A model generated the notes under the pieces. That model did not search any database. It saw only the letters and a list, made by a program, of their open reading frames with translations, and was not told where the DNA came from. The translations under genes were made by a program, and so were the position numbers. A stretch of DNA of 64,000 nucleotides from TK10-74A sp965263065 (GTDB lineage: Bacteria > Chloroflexota > Dehalococcoidia > Bin125), in contig CBDHGH010000003.1 in assembly GCA_965263065.1 (NCBI GenBank), positions 1,798,001 through 1,862,000 on the forward strand. The letters run 5' to 3'. Positions 23,253 through 32,155 of this stretch are shown one piece after another; positions within the stretch are counted from its first letter, which is position 1, and every line of letters starts with the position of its first letter.

Positions 23253-24077
23253 ATCGAGACCGACACCCTCCCCTACACGCTCTACCTGATCCTCGCCGAG
23301 CTCTCCCTCGGCGGCCTGCTCGCCATGCAGTTCGTCGACCTGCGCGGCGGCGCCACGCGCGGCTTCCTCAAAGCCACGATGATCATGCTGCCCCTGCTGC
23401 TGGGCCTCACCTTCTGGGTCGCCTTCACGCTGCACGGCGATGTCGCCGAGGGCTACCGCCTCGACGCCGCCCCCCGCGACGCCATCGTCGTGCTGCTCGG
23501 CCTGATGACCGCCGGCAGCGTCGTGCACAACCTCCTGCTCTACCGCGACCACGACCGCGCCGGCCAGGTCCTGGGCGGCGCGCTGTGCGTGCTCGCCGTC
23601 GCGGTGCTGCTGCTCACCGCGATCATGCTGCGCATCCCCGTCTGGGGCATGGGCCTCGTCTTCCTCAGCCTGCTGACCGGCAGCCTCGTGGTGGGCTTCG
23701 CCGCCGTCGGCCTGACGCTGGGGCACTGGTACCTCGTCACCCCGCGACTGCCCCCGCAGCCCCTCAACGAGGTGACCGCGCTGCTGCTGGCGCTGATCCT
23801 GCTGCAAGCGCTGCTGTTCGGCCTCGCCGTCGTCCTCCCGGTCGACGAGCAGCCGCTGGGCGGCCGCGACCTCCCCCTGCGAGACGACGTCACCTTCTGG
23901 CTGCGCATCCTCGTCGGCCTCGTCATGCCGCTGGTCTTCGGCTGGATGGCCTGGTCGTCGTCGCGCATCCGCTCGATGATGGCCGCGACCGGCCTGCTCT
24001 ACCTCGTTACCGCCCTCGTCCTCGCCGGCGAGATCGCCGCCCGCGCCCTGCTGTTCGACTCGGGCCGGCCGATTTAG
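23253..24077 (+). CDS. Polytopic membrane protein of unknown function (start codon unclear)
   Basis: About 274 residues with seven or eight predicted membrane helices (for example YLILAELSLGGLLAMQFV, MIMLPLLLGLTFWVAF, AIVVLLGLMTAGSVV, LLLALILLQALLFGLAVV). No family recognised; the pattern of short loops suggests a quinone- or redox-type integral subunit, but no haem or metal ligand set is convincing. No ATG or GTG is in frame before the first helix: the options are ATC at 23253 behind GAGGCGGG, or TTG at 23157. A base lost upstream of the first helix would also explain this. Listed start is provisional. Confidence 0.55.
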   Translation: METDTLPYTLYLILAELSLGGLLAMQFVDLRGGATRGFLKATMIMLPLLLGLTFWVAFTLHGDVAEGYRLDAAPRDAIVVLLGLMTAGSVVHNLLLYRDHDRAGQVLGGALCVLAVAVLLLTAIMLRIPVWGMGLVFLSLLTGSLVVGFAAVGLTLGHWYLVTPRLPPQPLNEVTALLLALILLQALLFGLAVVLPVDEQPLGGRDLPLRDDVTFWLRILVGLVMPLVFGWMAWSSSRIRSMMAATGLLYLVTALVLAGEIAARALLFDSGRPI

Positions 24078-24182
24078 GGGCGTCCAGTCCCCCCGCTCAC
24101 ATCTCGCGAGCTCCCTCGGGGAGCGTGGCCTGATTGTGCCGGCTGGGGCCGCCGGTCGCAGCGAACTGGGGCGCCGGGGGGC

Positions 24183-27100
24183 TCAGGGCGCGTTGGGGGG
24201 CTCGAAGAGGCTCCGGGCGATGGCGATGACGGCGTCGACGTTGCTTCCACGAAGGCTTTTTGTTTTCCCAAGAATCGCGTACTCGGCCTCGGTGGACGCG
24301 TCGTAGATCCAGACCGTCACCGGGAATAAGTCACTATGGTTCGGACCTGACGGGCTGTACGCCACTCGCGCCGGCCGCCCGGCGATGACCCTCGTCTCGT
24401 ACACGCCCCGGCCGTTCCGCCAGGATGCCTCTCGCGGGTGGCCTCGGTAGTCCGCGTAGTAGCCAAAAACTGTGAAGGCGCTCCCGCCTCTTTCTGTTGC
24501 GAAGTCCGCCCAGTACCCGTAGGCGGGACCACTGACGTCGCCGCTGACCGCCCATGCGAACGTCCAGCCTGCGGGGAGCGCCGGGTCACGCCAGTAGGGA
24601 AGCTGTCGCGCCTCCGCGAGATTCGTGGTGTAGGCAGGGTTCGCGTAGGAGTCGCCCGGGAGCGGGTACGTGTCGGGCTCTTCCACCGCGCCGGTCCAAC
24701 CTGCGGGGACGAGTTGGTATGGACCGTGGCGCACGGGCGAGGTCAGGCTCGGGCCGCCCAGGTCGGGCAGCGGGCCGAACTGCAGGCTGGCCGTCGCGGT
24801 CGGGGAGATGGCGCCGCTGCAGCCTGTGAAGGCGTAGGTCATCCAGGCCACGGCCAGCAGCTTGCGCGGGGGGTCGCCGGCCGGGTCGTCCTTGACGTCG
24901 GTCACCGTGTAGCGCACGAAGCAATCGCTGGCTTGGCGCCACTCGAAAAGGTCGCCCGCCTCCACGAGGTCCAAGAGGTCCGCCTGCGAGGCACCGGCAC
25001 TGTCGTGCTTGTGGATCACGAGGCCGGTCGTGCTGCCGTCGCGCAGGCCCTCGTAGGTCGTGATCATCGTGGTGAGGTCGTCGGGGTCGGTGAGGAAGGC
25101 GTAGTCGCCGTCGTCTGTGACGCTCCCGGTCGTCGTGGGGGCGCCGTAGGTCAGGGTCGTCGAGGGCAGATCGCAGTCCGCCAGGCCGAGCGCGGCGAAG
25201 TCGTTGGAGCGCATGCCCGCCAACTCACGCGGCAGGCAGCCGGTGAAGCGGTTGTCCGCCAAATACACGATCAGGTGGGGCGGATTCCTCAGTTCCACCG
25301 GGATCGGCCCGCTCAACTGATTCCCGCGCAGGTCCAGCACCACCAGCCCCGCAAGGTTCCCCAGCGCCGCCGGGATCGGCCCGCTCAACTGATTCCCGCC
25401 CAGGTCCAGCACCTCCAGCGCCGCGAGGTTCCCCAGCGCCGCCGGGATCGGCCCGCTCAACTGATTCCCGCCCAGGTCCAGCACCTCCAGCGCCGCGAGG
25501 TTCCCCAGTTCGGGTGGAATCGCGCCCGTCAGGCGGTTCTCGTGGAGCGCCAGCCGCTGCAACTGCGCGAGGTTCCCCAACTCCGGCGGGATCGGCCCCG
25601 TCAGCCGGTTGCCGTCAAGCTGCAAGTACGTCAGGCGCGCCAGGTCGCCCAACTCGGGCGGGATCGCACCCGTCAGCCGGTTCTCGCCGAGCGTTAGGGA
25701 CCCCAACTGCGCGAGGTTGCCCAACTCGGGCGGGATCGGCCCCGTCAGCCGGTTGGCGGAGAGCGTCAGGTACTTCAACTGCGCGAGGTTCCCCAACTCC
25801 GGCGGGATCGCGCCCCACAGCAGGTTGCCGTGGAGGTACAGGACCTCCAGGCGCGCGAGGGCGCCCAGCTCCGGCGGGATTGGCCCCGTCAGCCGGTTGT
25901 CGTAGAGCCTCAGGGTTTTCAGGCGCGTGAGGGCGCCCAACTCCGGCGGGATCGGCCCCATCAGCCGGTTCTCGTGGAGCGCCAGCCGCTGCAACTGCGC
26001 TAGGTTCCCCAACTCCGATGGGATCGCACCCGTCAGCCGGTTCTCGCGGAGCACAAGGGACTCCAACTGCGCGAGGTTGCCCAACTCGGGCGGGATCGCG
26101 CCCGTCAGTTGGTTGTTGGGGAGGTGCAGGCTCCCCAGGCGCGCGAGGGCGCCCAATTCCGGCGGGATCGAGCCCGTCAGGCGGTTCCCGTTGAGGTTCA
26201 GGACCCCCAGGCGCGCGAGGGCGCCCAACTCCCGCGGGATCGCGCCCGTCAGCCGGTTGCCGTGCAGCCACAGCCGCTGCAACTGCGCGAGGTTGCCCAA
26301 CTCCGGCGGGATCGGCCCCGTCAGCCGGTTGTTGTTGAGCAACAGGCTCTCCAGGCGCGCGAGGGCGCCCAACTCCCGCGGGATCGCGCCCGTCAGCCGG
26401 TTGTTGTACAGCCGCAGGATCCTCAACTGCGCGAGGTTGCCCAACTCCGGCGGGATCGGCCCCGTCAGCCCGTTCCCGTTGAGCCACAACCACTGCAACC
26501 GCGCGAGGGCGCCCAACGCCGGCGGGATTGTGCCCGTCAGCGCGTGCCCCTCCAGGTCCAACGCCGTCACGTGCGGCGGCGTCCCGCCCACGGTGACCCC
26601 GTCCCAGGCCGTGATCCCCCGGTCCGCGCTCCAGTCGAGCGCCGCCGTGCCGCGCAGCCTGCCCCTCGCCGCCAGCAGGATCGCGCAGTCGGCGACCAAG
26701 CCGGGGTTATTCGCCGCGTCGGGCACGGCCGCCCCGGCCGCGCAGGGCCCGGGCGGCGGCGGCGCCGGCGCACCGCCGGCCGCGTCGCGGCCCGGCTGGA
26801 TGTTCTCCGGCGTCCAGGTGAAGGTGCGAGTCCCCCGCGTGGTGATCGGCCCGCTGGTGCAGCCGGTATAGGCGTAGGAGTAGACCTGAATCGTCAGCAG
26901 CGTGCGCGGCGGATCGCCCGCCGGGTCGGCGTGGACTTCATCGACGTGGTAACGCACCCAGCAGTCGGCAGCCTCGCGCCACTCCACCAGGTCGCCCGCC
27001 TCCACCTGGGCGTAGAAGACCGCCTGCGAGGCGCCGGAGATGTCGTTCTGGTGCAGCACCAAGCCGATGCGGGTACCGGCGCGCAGCCCCTCGTAGGTGG

Positions 27101-27992
27101 TGATGGCGCTGGTGAGGTCGTCGGGGTCGGTGAGGAAGGCGTAGTCGCCATCGGTCGGGACACTGTCCGTCGTGATGGGGGGACCGTAGGTCAGGCTCTC
27201 GGACCCCAGCGGACAGGAAGCCAGGCCGAGCTGCGCCACGTCGTTGCGCTCCACCTGGGCGAGGGCGCGCAGCAGGCAGCCCGTGAGGTCGTTCTGGGAG
27301 AGAGAGAGTTCGCTTAGGGGGAGATCGGCCAGCCCGGGCGGGATCGCGCCCGTCAACTGGTTCTGCTGGAGTTGCAGGATCCTCAACTGCGCGAGGTTTC
27401 CCAGCTCCGGTGGGATCGCGCCCGTCAGCCGGTTCCAAGCGAAGTCCAGGGTCCCCAGGCGTGCGAGGTTGCCCAACTCGGCCGGGATCGCGCCCGTCAG
27501 CCGGTTCACGAACAGCGATAGCACCTCCAACCGCGCGAGGTTGCCCAACGCTGGCGGGATCCGCCCGCTGAGCTGGTTGTACCCCAGGTGCAACCGCCGC
27601 AATTGACTGAGGTCGCCCAGCGCGGCCGGGATCGTGCCCGTCAGCGCGTGCCCCTCCAGGCGCAACTCCGTCACGCGCGGCGGCGTCCCGCGCAGCGTGT
27701 CCTTCGCCGCCAGCAGGATCGCGCAGTCGGCGACCAGGCCGGGGTTGTTCGCCGCGTCGGGCACGGCCGCCCCGGTCGCGCAGGGGCCGGGCGGCGGCTC
27801 CAGAGGGACGCCGGGGGCCGCGCAGATCCGCCAGCCGACGCCGATCTCGAAGCAGGTGACCGCCGGCTCCGTGCCCTGCGCCGCCGCCGGCGCGGCGCCG
27901 GACGGCAGCAGGATCGCCGCGGCCACGCCGATCAGCAGCAGGGCCGCGAGCAGCGGCGTCACAACGACGGCGAAGCGCCTGCGGTCGGGCAT
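24183..27992 (-). CDS. Giant secreted leucine-rich-repeat protein with internal duplication
   Basis: 1269 residues. Signal/anchor segment at 9-30 (VVVTPLLAALLLIGVAAAI), then two rounds of the same plan: a head module (AAVPDAANNPGLVADC, LLAA), an LRR block of the plant-like type with LTGxIPxELGNLAxL per 24 residues, and a tail module starting LTYG and containing DGDYAFLTDPDDLT and TTYEGLR. Round one has five LRRs, round two eighteen. The second tail continues into about 180 unique residues ending IARSLFEPPNAP. The horseshoe LRRs imply protein binding outside the cell. GGAGATGAG precedes ATG 27992. No sortase or C-terminal anchor is visible. Confidence 0.85.
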   Translation of the reverse strand: MPDRRRFAVVVTPLLAALLLIGVAAAILLPSGAAPAAAQGTEPAVTCFEIGVGWRICAAPGVPLEPPPGPCATGAAVPDAANNPGLVADCAILLAAKDTLRGTPPRVTELRLEGHALTGTIPAALGDLSQLRRLHLGYNQLSGRIPPALGNLARLEVLSLFVNRLTGAIPAELGNLARLGTLDFAWNRLTGAIPPELGNLAQLRILQLQQNQLTGAIPPGLADLPLSELSLSQNDLTGCLLRALAQVERNDVAQLGLASCPLGSESLTYGPPITTDSVPTDGDYAFLTDPDDLTSAITTYEGLRAGTRIGLVLHQNDISGASQAVFYAQVEAGDLVEWREAADCWVRYHVDEVHADPAGDPPRTLLTIQVYSYAYTGCTSGPITTRGTRTFTWTPENIQPGRDAAGGAPAPPPPGPCAAGAAVPDAANNPGLVADCAILLAARGRLRGTAALDWSADRGITAWDGVTVGGTPPHVTALDLEGHALTGTIPPALGALARLQWLWLNGNGLTGPIPPELGNLAQLRILRLYNNRLTGAIPRELGALARLESLLLNNNRLTGPIPPELGNLAQLQRLWLHGNRLTGAIPRELGALARLGVLNLNGNRLTGSIPPELGALARLGSLHLPNNQLTGAIPPELGNLAQLESLVLRENRLTGAIPSELGNLAQLQRLALHENRLMGPIPPELGALTRLKTLRLYDNRLTGPIPPELGALARLEVLYLHGNLLWGAIPPELGNLAQLKYLTLSANRLTGPIPPELGNLAQLGSLTLGENRLTGAIPPELGDLARLTYLQLDGNRLTGPIPPELGNLAQLQRLALHENRLTGAIPPELGNLAALEVLDLGGNQLSGPIPAALGNLAALEVLDLGGNQLSGPIPAALGNLAGLVVLDLRGNQLSGPIPVELRNPPHLIVYLADNRFTGCLPRELAGMRSNDFAALGLADCDLPSTTLTYGAPTTTGSVTDDGDYAFLTDPDDLTTMITTYEGLRDGSTTGLVIHKHDSAGASQADLLDLVEAGDLFEWRQASDCFVRYTVTDVKDDPAGDPPRKLLAVAWMTYAFTGCSGAISPTATASLQFGPLPDLGGPSLTSPVRHGPYQLVPAGWTGAVEEPDTYPLPGDSYANPAYTTNLAEARQLPYWRDPALPAGWTFAWAVSGDVSGPAYGYWADFATERGGSAFTVFGYYADYRGHPREASWRNGRGVYETRVIAGRPARVAYSPSGPNHSDLFPVTVWIYDASTEAEYAILGKTKSLRGSNVDAVIAIARSLFEPPNAP

Positions 27993-28139
27993 CTCATCTC
28001 CGGGAACGACCGCCGCGGCGCGAAGGTTCCCGCCCGCGGCCAACCTCACGCGACCACCCCCGACGCAACCGCCGGCGCCTGCTATCGCGCACTACTCGCC
28101 GCCTCCCGCCTGCGAGAGCGCGTGGCCTGACCCCCACGC

Positions 28140-28245
28140 TACTCCTCGACGACCTCCTGCTGATCGACGCGCAGCCGCAGCCCCGGCGGCATCGCGACGC
28201 CGGTCTTGGGGCTGCGCTCCGGCGGCTTGCTCGCCGCCTTCGACC
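28140..28245 (-). pseudogene. Second copy of the TroA-like gene 3' end
   Basis: On the minus strand it reads SKPPERSPKTGVAMPPGL then QQEVVEE and a stop, matching the C-terminus of the 29186-30325 gene (SKPPERSPKTDVAMPPGL then QQQEVVEEE). It has no start or upstream gene body. With the intact end at 29187-29293 it frames the esterase gene. Confidence 0.85.
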
Positions 28246-28300
28246 CCCGCCTGCGCGGCAGCGGCTACGCTGTCCCCCAAGTCAAAGGGGACCAGCAACC

Positions 28301-29164
28301 GTGACCAACCCGCCGCAGCAGCTCTCCGGCACCGAAGTCCACACGCTGCACTCGGACGCCGTCGGAGACGCGTTCGAAATCACCGTCGCCGCGCCGCCGC
28401 CCGGGACGGAGGGCCCGGTCGGGGTGGTGTACTTCACCGACGCGACCACACGGATCGGGACCGCCGTCGAGACGGTCCGCTCGCTATCCACGATCGGGGA
28501 GATTCCGCCGCTGCTCCTGGTCGGCGTGGGCTACGCGATCGGCGGCGATTATGCCCGCTGGGTGCGCTTCCGCGCGCGGGACTTCACGCCCGGTCCCTCG
28601 TCCAACCCGGCGGAGCATGCGGCGATCGCGCCGATCGTCGGACCCGATCCGGTGGAGACGGGCGGGGCGCCGCGGTTTCTCGACTTCCTCGCGGACGAAC
28701 TCCAACCCTGGGTGCGCGACCGCTATGCCGTGAGCGACGATACGGCCTATATCGGCAACTCTCTGGGCGGGCTGTTCGGCGTCTACACCCTCTTGCACCG
28801 CCCCGCCGCGTTCCGCCGCTACATCATCGGCAGCCCCTGGCTGTGCTGGGACCCGGAGACGACCACGGCGTACGAGCCCGCCTACGCCGCCGATCACAGC
28901 GACCTCGACGCCACCGTGTTCCTCGCCGCGGGCGCGCACGAGGACGTGCTGCCCCCCGGGCTGTCCGCGCCGATGCAGGCCAACTTCGGGGCCGCCGACA
29001 CCGCCGCCCATACGCGGCGCTTGGCGGAGGCGCTCGAGCAACGCCGATACCCCAGCCTCGACTTGACCTGGCGCATCTTCCCCGAGGTCACGCACTTCAC
29101 CATGTTGCCGGTCCTGACCGCGCTCGGCTTGCGCGCGGTCTACGCCGACTGGCGCCGGCGCTAG
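28301..29164 (+). CDS. Putative esterase (alpha/beta hydrolase, esterase D/IroE type)
   Basis: 287 residues. GNSLGG with nucleophile Ser154, an HxDxxL-type stretch DHSDLDATVF, and a C-terminal VTHFTM with His265 fit the PF00756-type esterases that hydrolyse siderophores or small esters. No signal peptide, so likely cytoplasmic. GTG 28301 follows GGGGA at nine bases; TACGCT about 30 bases upstream may be its -10 box. The gene sits between two copies of the 3' end of its convergent neighbour (28140-28245 and 29187-29293), consistent with insertion as a cassette. Confidence 0.8.
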   Translation: MTNPPQQLSGTEVHTLHSDAVGDAFEITVAAPPPGTEGPVGVVYFTDATTRIGTAVETVRSLSTIGEIPPLLLVGVGYAIGGDYARWVRFRARDFTPGPSSNPAEHAAIAPIVGPDPVETGGAPRFLDFLADELQPWVRDRYAVSDDTAYIGNSLGGLFGVYTLLHRPAAFRRYIIGSPWLCWDPETTTAYEPAYAADHSDLDATVFLAAGAHEDVLPPGLSAPMQANFGAADTAAHTRRLAEALEQRRYPSLDLTWRIFPEVTHFTMLPVLTALGLRAVYADWRRR

Positions 29165-29185
29165 GCGCGGCCCCGCCCGATCCCG

Positions 29186-30325
29186 CTACTCCTCCTCGAC
29201 GACCTCCTGCTGCTGCACGGTGATCCGCAGCCCCGGCGGCATCGCGACGTCGGTCTTGGGGCTGCGCTCCGGCGGCTTGCTCGCCGCCTTGCGGGCCTTG
29301 CCCGACCGCGTCGCCGCCTTCTTCTTGGCCGCCGCCCGCTGCGCGTCGGTCAACCGCGGCCTGGCGCCCGCCGCCGCCTTTTTCCCGGCGCCCGTGCGCC
29401 CCGTGGCCGTGCCCGCCTTCTTCGACGCCGCCTTGCCGGCCGCCCCTGTCTTGCCGGCCGCTGCCGTCTTCGACGCCTTCACGGGCCGCGCCGGCGCCTT
29501 CCAGCCGGGCCGCGCCCGGTCGAACAGCTCCTCCAACTTCGCCAGGCCCTCCTGGGCGCGGGCGCCGTACCAGGTCAGCAGGCGCCCATCGAGCAGGAAG
29601 ACATGCTGCTTGCGGGCGGCCGTGATCGATTGCAGCGCCTGTAGCTCGCGCCGATGCCGCCGCCCGAATCGGTACGGCTCCGACGGCAGCAGGATCACCT
29701 CCGGATCCGCCCGCGCGATCTCCGACAGCTCGACCTGCGGATAGCGGTTGCCGCGCACGTGCGACTCGAAGACGTTCTCGCCGCCCGCCAGCCGGATCAG
29801 GTCGCCCGCGTAGGTGTCGCCCGCCGCCGCCATGAACGGCCGGTACCAGATCGGGCAGAACACGCGCACGCGCGGGCGGTCCGCGTTCAGCGTCTCCTGC
29901 CGCTCGATCTCCTCGCTGACCAGGGCGACGATGGGACGCACCATCGCGAAATGGAGCAGCTGCGCGATGGTCTTCAGGTCCTCCAACGCGTCGCGGGCGG
30001 TGCGCGGGTAGCCCACGTACACCTGCAGTCCGGCCGCCTCCAGCGCCGCGATGTCCTCCTCCCGGTTCTCCTCGCGATTCGCCAGCACCAGGTCCGGCGC
30101 GAGCGCCACGATCGCCGCGATGTCGGGATCCTTCGTCCCGCCGATCTTGCGGATCGCGGCCGCCTCGGCCTCGGGCTCGGTGCAGAACTTGGTGATCCCC
30201 ACCAGGCGCTTCACGCCCGCCAGCTGCGCCACGCTCTCCGTCACGCTCGGCACGAGCGAGACGATGCGGTCCGGCCGCAGCGCGGTCGTGATGGTCTGGC
30301 CGCGGGAGTCCTCGGCGCTGGCCAT
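29186..30325 (-). CDS. TroA-like metal/cobalamin-binding protein with histone H1-like tail
   Basis: 379 residues. Residues 15-270 match the helical-backbone periplasmic-binding fold used by BtuF/FhuD: RIVSLVPSVTESVAQLAG, GITKFC, DIAAIVALAPDLVLANREEN, GGENVFE and PEVILLPSEPYRF. Unlike those it has no signal peptide. Residues about 275-365 are Ala/Lys-rich (KAGTATGRTGAGKKAAAG), like histone H1 tails, then VVEEE. No ABC permease or ATPase is nearby, so transport is doubtful; nucleic-acid association of the tail is inferred. The 3' end is duplicated at 28140-28245. Confidence 0.75.
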   Translation of the reverse strand: MASAEDSRGQTITTALRPDRIVSLVPSVTESVAQLAGVKRLVGITKFCTEPEAEAAAIRKIGGTKDPDIAAIVALAPDLVLANREENREEDIAALEAAGLQVYVGYPRTARDALEDLKTIAQLLHFAMVRPIVALVSEEIERQETLNADRPRVRVFCPIWYRPFMAAAGDTYAGDLIRLAGGENVFESHVRGNRYPQVELSEIARADPEVILLPSEPYRFGRRHRRELQALQSITAARKQHVFLLDGRLLTWYGARAQEGLAKLEELFDRARPGWKAPARPVKASKTAAAGKTGAAGKAASKKAGTATGRTGAGKKAAAGARPRLTDAQRAAAKKKAATRSGKARKAASKPPERSPKTDVAMPPGLRITVQQQEVVEEE

Positions 30326-30528
30326 TGGGGTCCTCTCGGGTGGCGCCGTGGGGCGCGTGGGCCCCGGCGCATCCCGCCGTCCGGCCCGGTCGAGTATACC
30401 GGCCCCCATGCGACTGGGCCCTGGTCGCCGGCCCCGCGCGCGGGCCCGGGCCCCCGATGCAACCGCGACGCGACCCCGCGCGTATCGATACACAGGACCG
30501 GCGCGCTCGCGGCGACCGCGCGGTCGGG

Positions 30529-30534
30529 TATCCT
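30529..30534 (+). promoter_or_regulatory. -10-like box TATCCT, leaderless arrangement
   Basis: Exactly six bases before GTG 30541 of the sigma-factor gene, with no ribosome-binding site between. Confidence 0.5.
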
Positions 30535-30540
30535 CCGGCG

Positions 30541-31173
30541 GTGAAGTGGCAAGACTGCTCCGACGCGGAGCTCATGCAAGCCGTTGGCCGCCGCGAGGTG
30601 AAGGCCGTCGAGGCCCTCTACGACCGCTACGCGCGCCTCGTCTTCTCCACGGCGTATCGCGTCCTGGGGGACGCGCACGCCGCCGAGGATGTCGTCCAGG
30701 ACGTCTTCGTGCGGCTCTGGCGCACCCCCGAGCGCTATGTCGAGGAGCGGGGCCGGTTCCTGGGCTGGATGCTCAGCGTCACGCGCAATCGCGCCATCGA
30801 TGAAGTGCGATCACGGCGCCGGCGTCCGCTCACCGAGAGCCAGGTGTGGGATCCGGACGAAGCCGGCTCCCTCGCCGAGGGCACGGCCAGCGTGGCCGCC
30901 AGCCGCGAGATGGCCAGCGCCGAGCTGGTCGACCAGCGCGAGATGGTCCGCGCCGCGCTCGCGGACCTGCCGGAGGAGCAACGCGTGGCGATCGAACTCG
31001 CCTACTACAGTGGACTCACCCAGGCCCAGATCGCCGAGCGGCTCGCCACGCCGCTGGGCACCGTGAAGACGCGCATGCGATTGGGAATGCGCAAGATGCG
31101 CGTGGCCCTGGAGGGGCGCGTCGGCGTGCTGGACCCGCCGGACCGTCCCCCGGACGTCGGAGCGGACGCATGA
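30541..31173 (+). CDS. ECF-type RNA polymerase sigma factor
   Basis: 210 residues. Region 2 carries ALYDRYARLVFSTAYRVL and DVVQDVFVRLWR; region 4 carries PEEQRVAIELAYYSGLTQ and IAERLATPLGTVKTRMR, the -35-binding helix-turn-helix. A linker of about 35 residues separates them. The GTG start has TATCCT six bases upstream, suggesting a leaderless mRNA. Its stop overlaps the anti-sigma ATG (ATGA), so regulator and antagonist are made together. Confidence 0.93.
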   Translation: MKWQDCSDAELMQAVGRREVKAVEALYDRYARLVFSTAYRVLGDAHAAEDVVQDVFVRLWRTPERYVEERGRFLGWMLSVTRNRAIDEVRSRRRRPLTESQVWDPDEAGSLAEGTASVAASREMASAELVDQREMVRAALADLPEEQRVAIELAYYSGLTQAQIAERLATPLGTVKTRMRLGMRKMRVALEGRVGVLDPPDRPPDVGADA

Positions 31174-32114
31174 CCGCCCCCCTCCCCCCCGGCGACCTGC
31201 ACGACCTCGCCGCCGAGCTGCTCGAGGCCCACGCCCTCGACGCCCTCGACCCCGACGAAGCCGCGCTCGTCGCCGCCCACCTCGACGCGGGCTGCGCCGA
31301 CTGCGAGCCGGAGATCGCGGCGCTGCGCGCGGTCGCCGAGCGCATCGGCCTCGGCGCGGCCCCGCGCGACCCCGGCGACGTGCTCAAGCGCCGCGTCCTG
31401 CGCGAGGTCGAAGCCAGCCTCGCCGCTCCCGGGTCGCCGCTGCCCCTGCCCCGCGCCGCCAGCGTCGGCCCGCGCACGCCCCCGATGGGGCGTCTGGCCG
31501 CGCTGGCCGCGCCCTGGCGTCCGGCCCGCTTCGCGTCGATGGCGGCCTCGCTGGCGGTCGTCGCCGTCGTGCTGCTGATGGGCTGGAACGTCGTGCTGCA
31601 GGGCGACGTCTCCGGCCTCGACGACGAGAACGAAGCCCTGCTCGCCACGGTCAAGACCGTCGAGGAACAGCAGGCCCTGGCGCAGCAGGCGCTGGTCGAT
31701 GCGAGCGAAGCCGCCGCCGCGGCGGAGGCCCGCTCGGACGACCTCGACTCCCGCACGATGGCCATCGTCAGCGTGATGGGCAGCGACGATCACGAGCGGC
31801 GCCCCCTCACCGGCACCGATCACGCCCCGAGCGGCGCCTGGGGCAGCATGCACGTCAACCCCAAGAACGGCCACTTCGTCGTGCTCGCCAGCGGGCTGCG
31901 CGCCGGCATTGAGGGCGGCTACGTGCTCTGGCTGCACGCCGGCGACCACCACGTCCCGCTCTGCTTCTTCTACGTCGATGGCTTCGGCAACGGCGTCGGG
32001 CACGGCTACCTCAACGCCGGCATCAGCGACGCCCTCGTCTGGATCAGCCACGAATACGACGGCGACGTCCGCGAGCCTTCGGGCCCCAGCCATCTGGAGA
32101 GCGGCGCTCCCTAG
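31170..32114 (+). CDS. Membrane-spanning anti-sigma factor (RskA/ZAS type)
   Basis: 314 residues. Cytoplasmic N-terminus with a zinc-binding anti-sigma motif (His37, Cys42, Cys45 in AAHLDAGCADCE), one membrane helix at about 120-140 (MAASLAVVAVVLLMG), a coiled coil (ENEALLATVKTVEEQQALAQ) and an extracytoplasmic beta domain of the RskA C-terminal kind (GSMHVNPKNGHFVVLASGL). It should hold the upstream sigma factor inactive until an envelope signal. Its stop codon lies within the CTAGC sequence that recurs at the end of the next gene. Confidence 0.85.
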   Translation: MTAPLPPGDLHDLAAELLEAHALDALDPDEAALVAAHLDAGCADCEPEIAALRAVAERIGLGAAPRDPGDVLKRRVLREVEASLAAPGSPLPLPRAASVGPRTPPMGRLAALAAPWRPARFASMAASLAVVAVVLLMGWNVVLQGDVSGLDDENEALLATVKTVEEQQALAQQALVDASEAAAAAEARSDDLDSRTMAIVSVMGSDDHERRPLTGTDHAPSGAWGSMHVNPKNGHFVVLASGLRAGIEGGYVLWLHAGDHHVPLCFFYVDGFGNGVGHGYLNAGISDALVWISHEYDGDVREPSGPSHLESGAP

Positions 32115-32132
32115 CCCGCCTCCGCGCCGTCG
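32111..32132. repeat. Copy of the 3' end of the 32413-33189 gene
   Basis: Matches 32413-32434 at 18 of 22 positions (17 of the first 19). Both copies begin CTAG, which is the stop of a plus-strand gene and, at 32413, the stop of the minus-strand methyltransferase. The small gene 32156-32416 lies between. Confidence 0.55.
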
Positions 32133-32143
32133 CCGCCGCTTGC

Positions 32144-32149
32144 TATGAT
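32144..32149 (+). promoter_or_regulatory. -10 box TATGAT, leaderless arrangement
   Basis: Exactly six bases before ATG 32156; no ribosome site. The best match to TATAAT among the six leaderless-type boxes in the window. Confidence 0.6.
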
Positions 32150-32155
32150 CGCTGC

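Noticed and set aside
24438..26871. Repetitive plus-strand frames through the LRR gene that look like tandem-repeat proteins
   Set aside because: They are the reverse and shifted reading of the 72-bp LRR unit. Only the minus-strand frame gives the LRR consensus, a signal peptide and a ribosome site.
25300..27600. Regular repeats that might suggest a CRISPR array or minisatellite
   Set aside because: The period is 72 bp without spacers of constant length, and each unit codes for a leucine-rich repeat.
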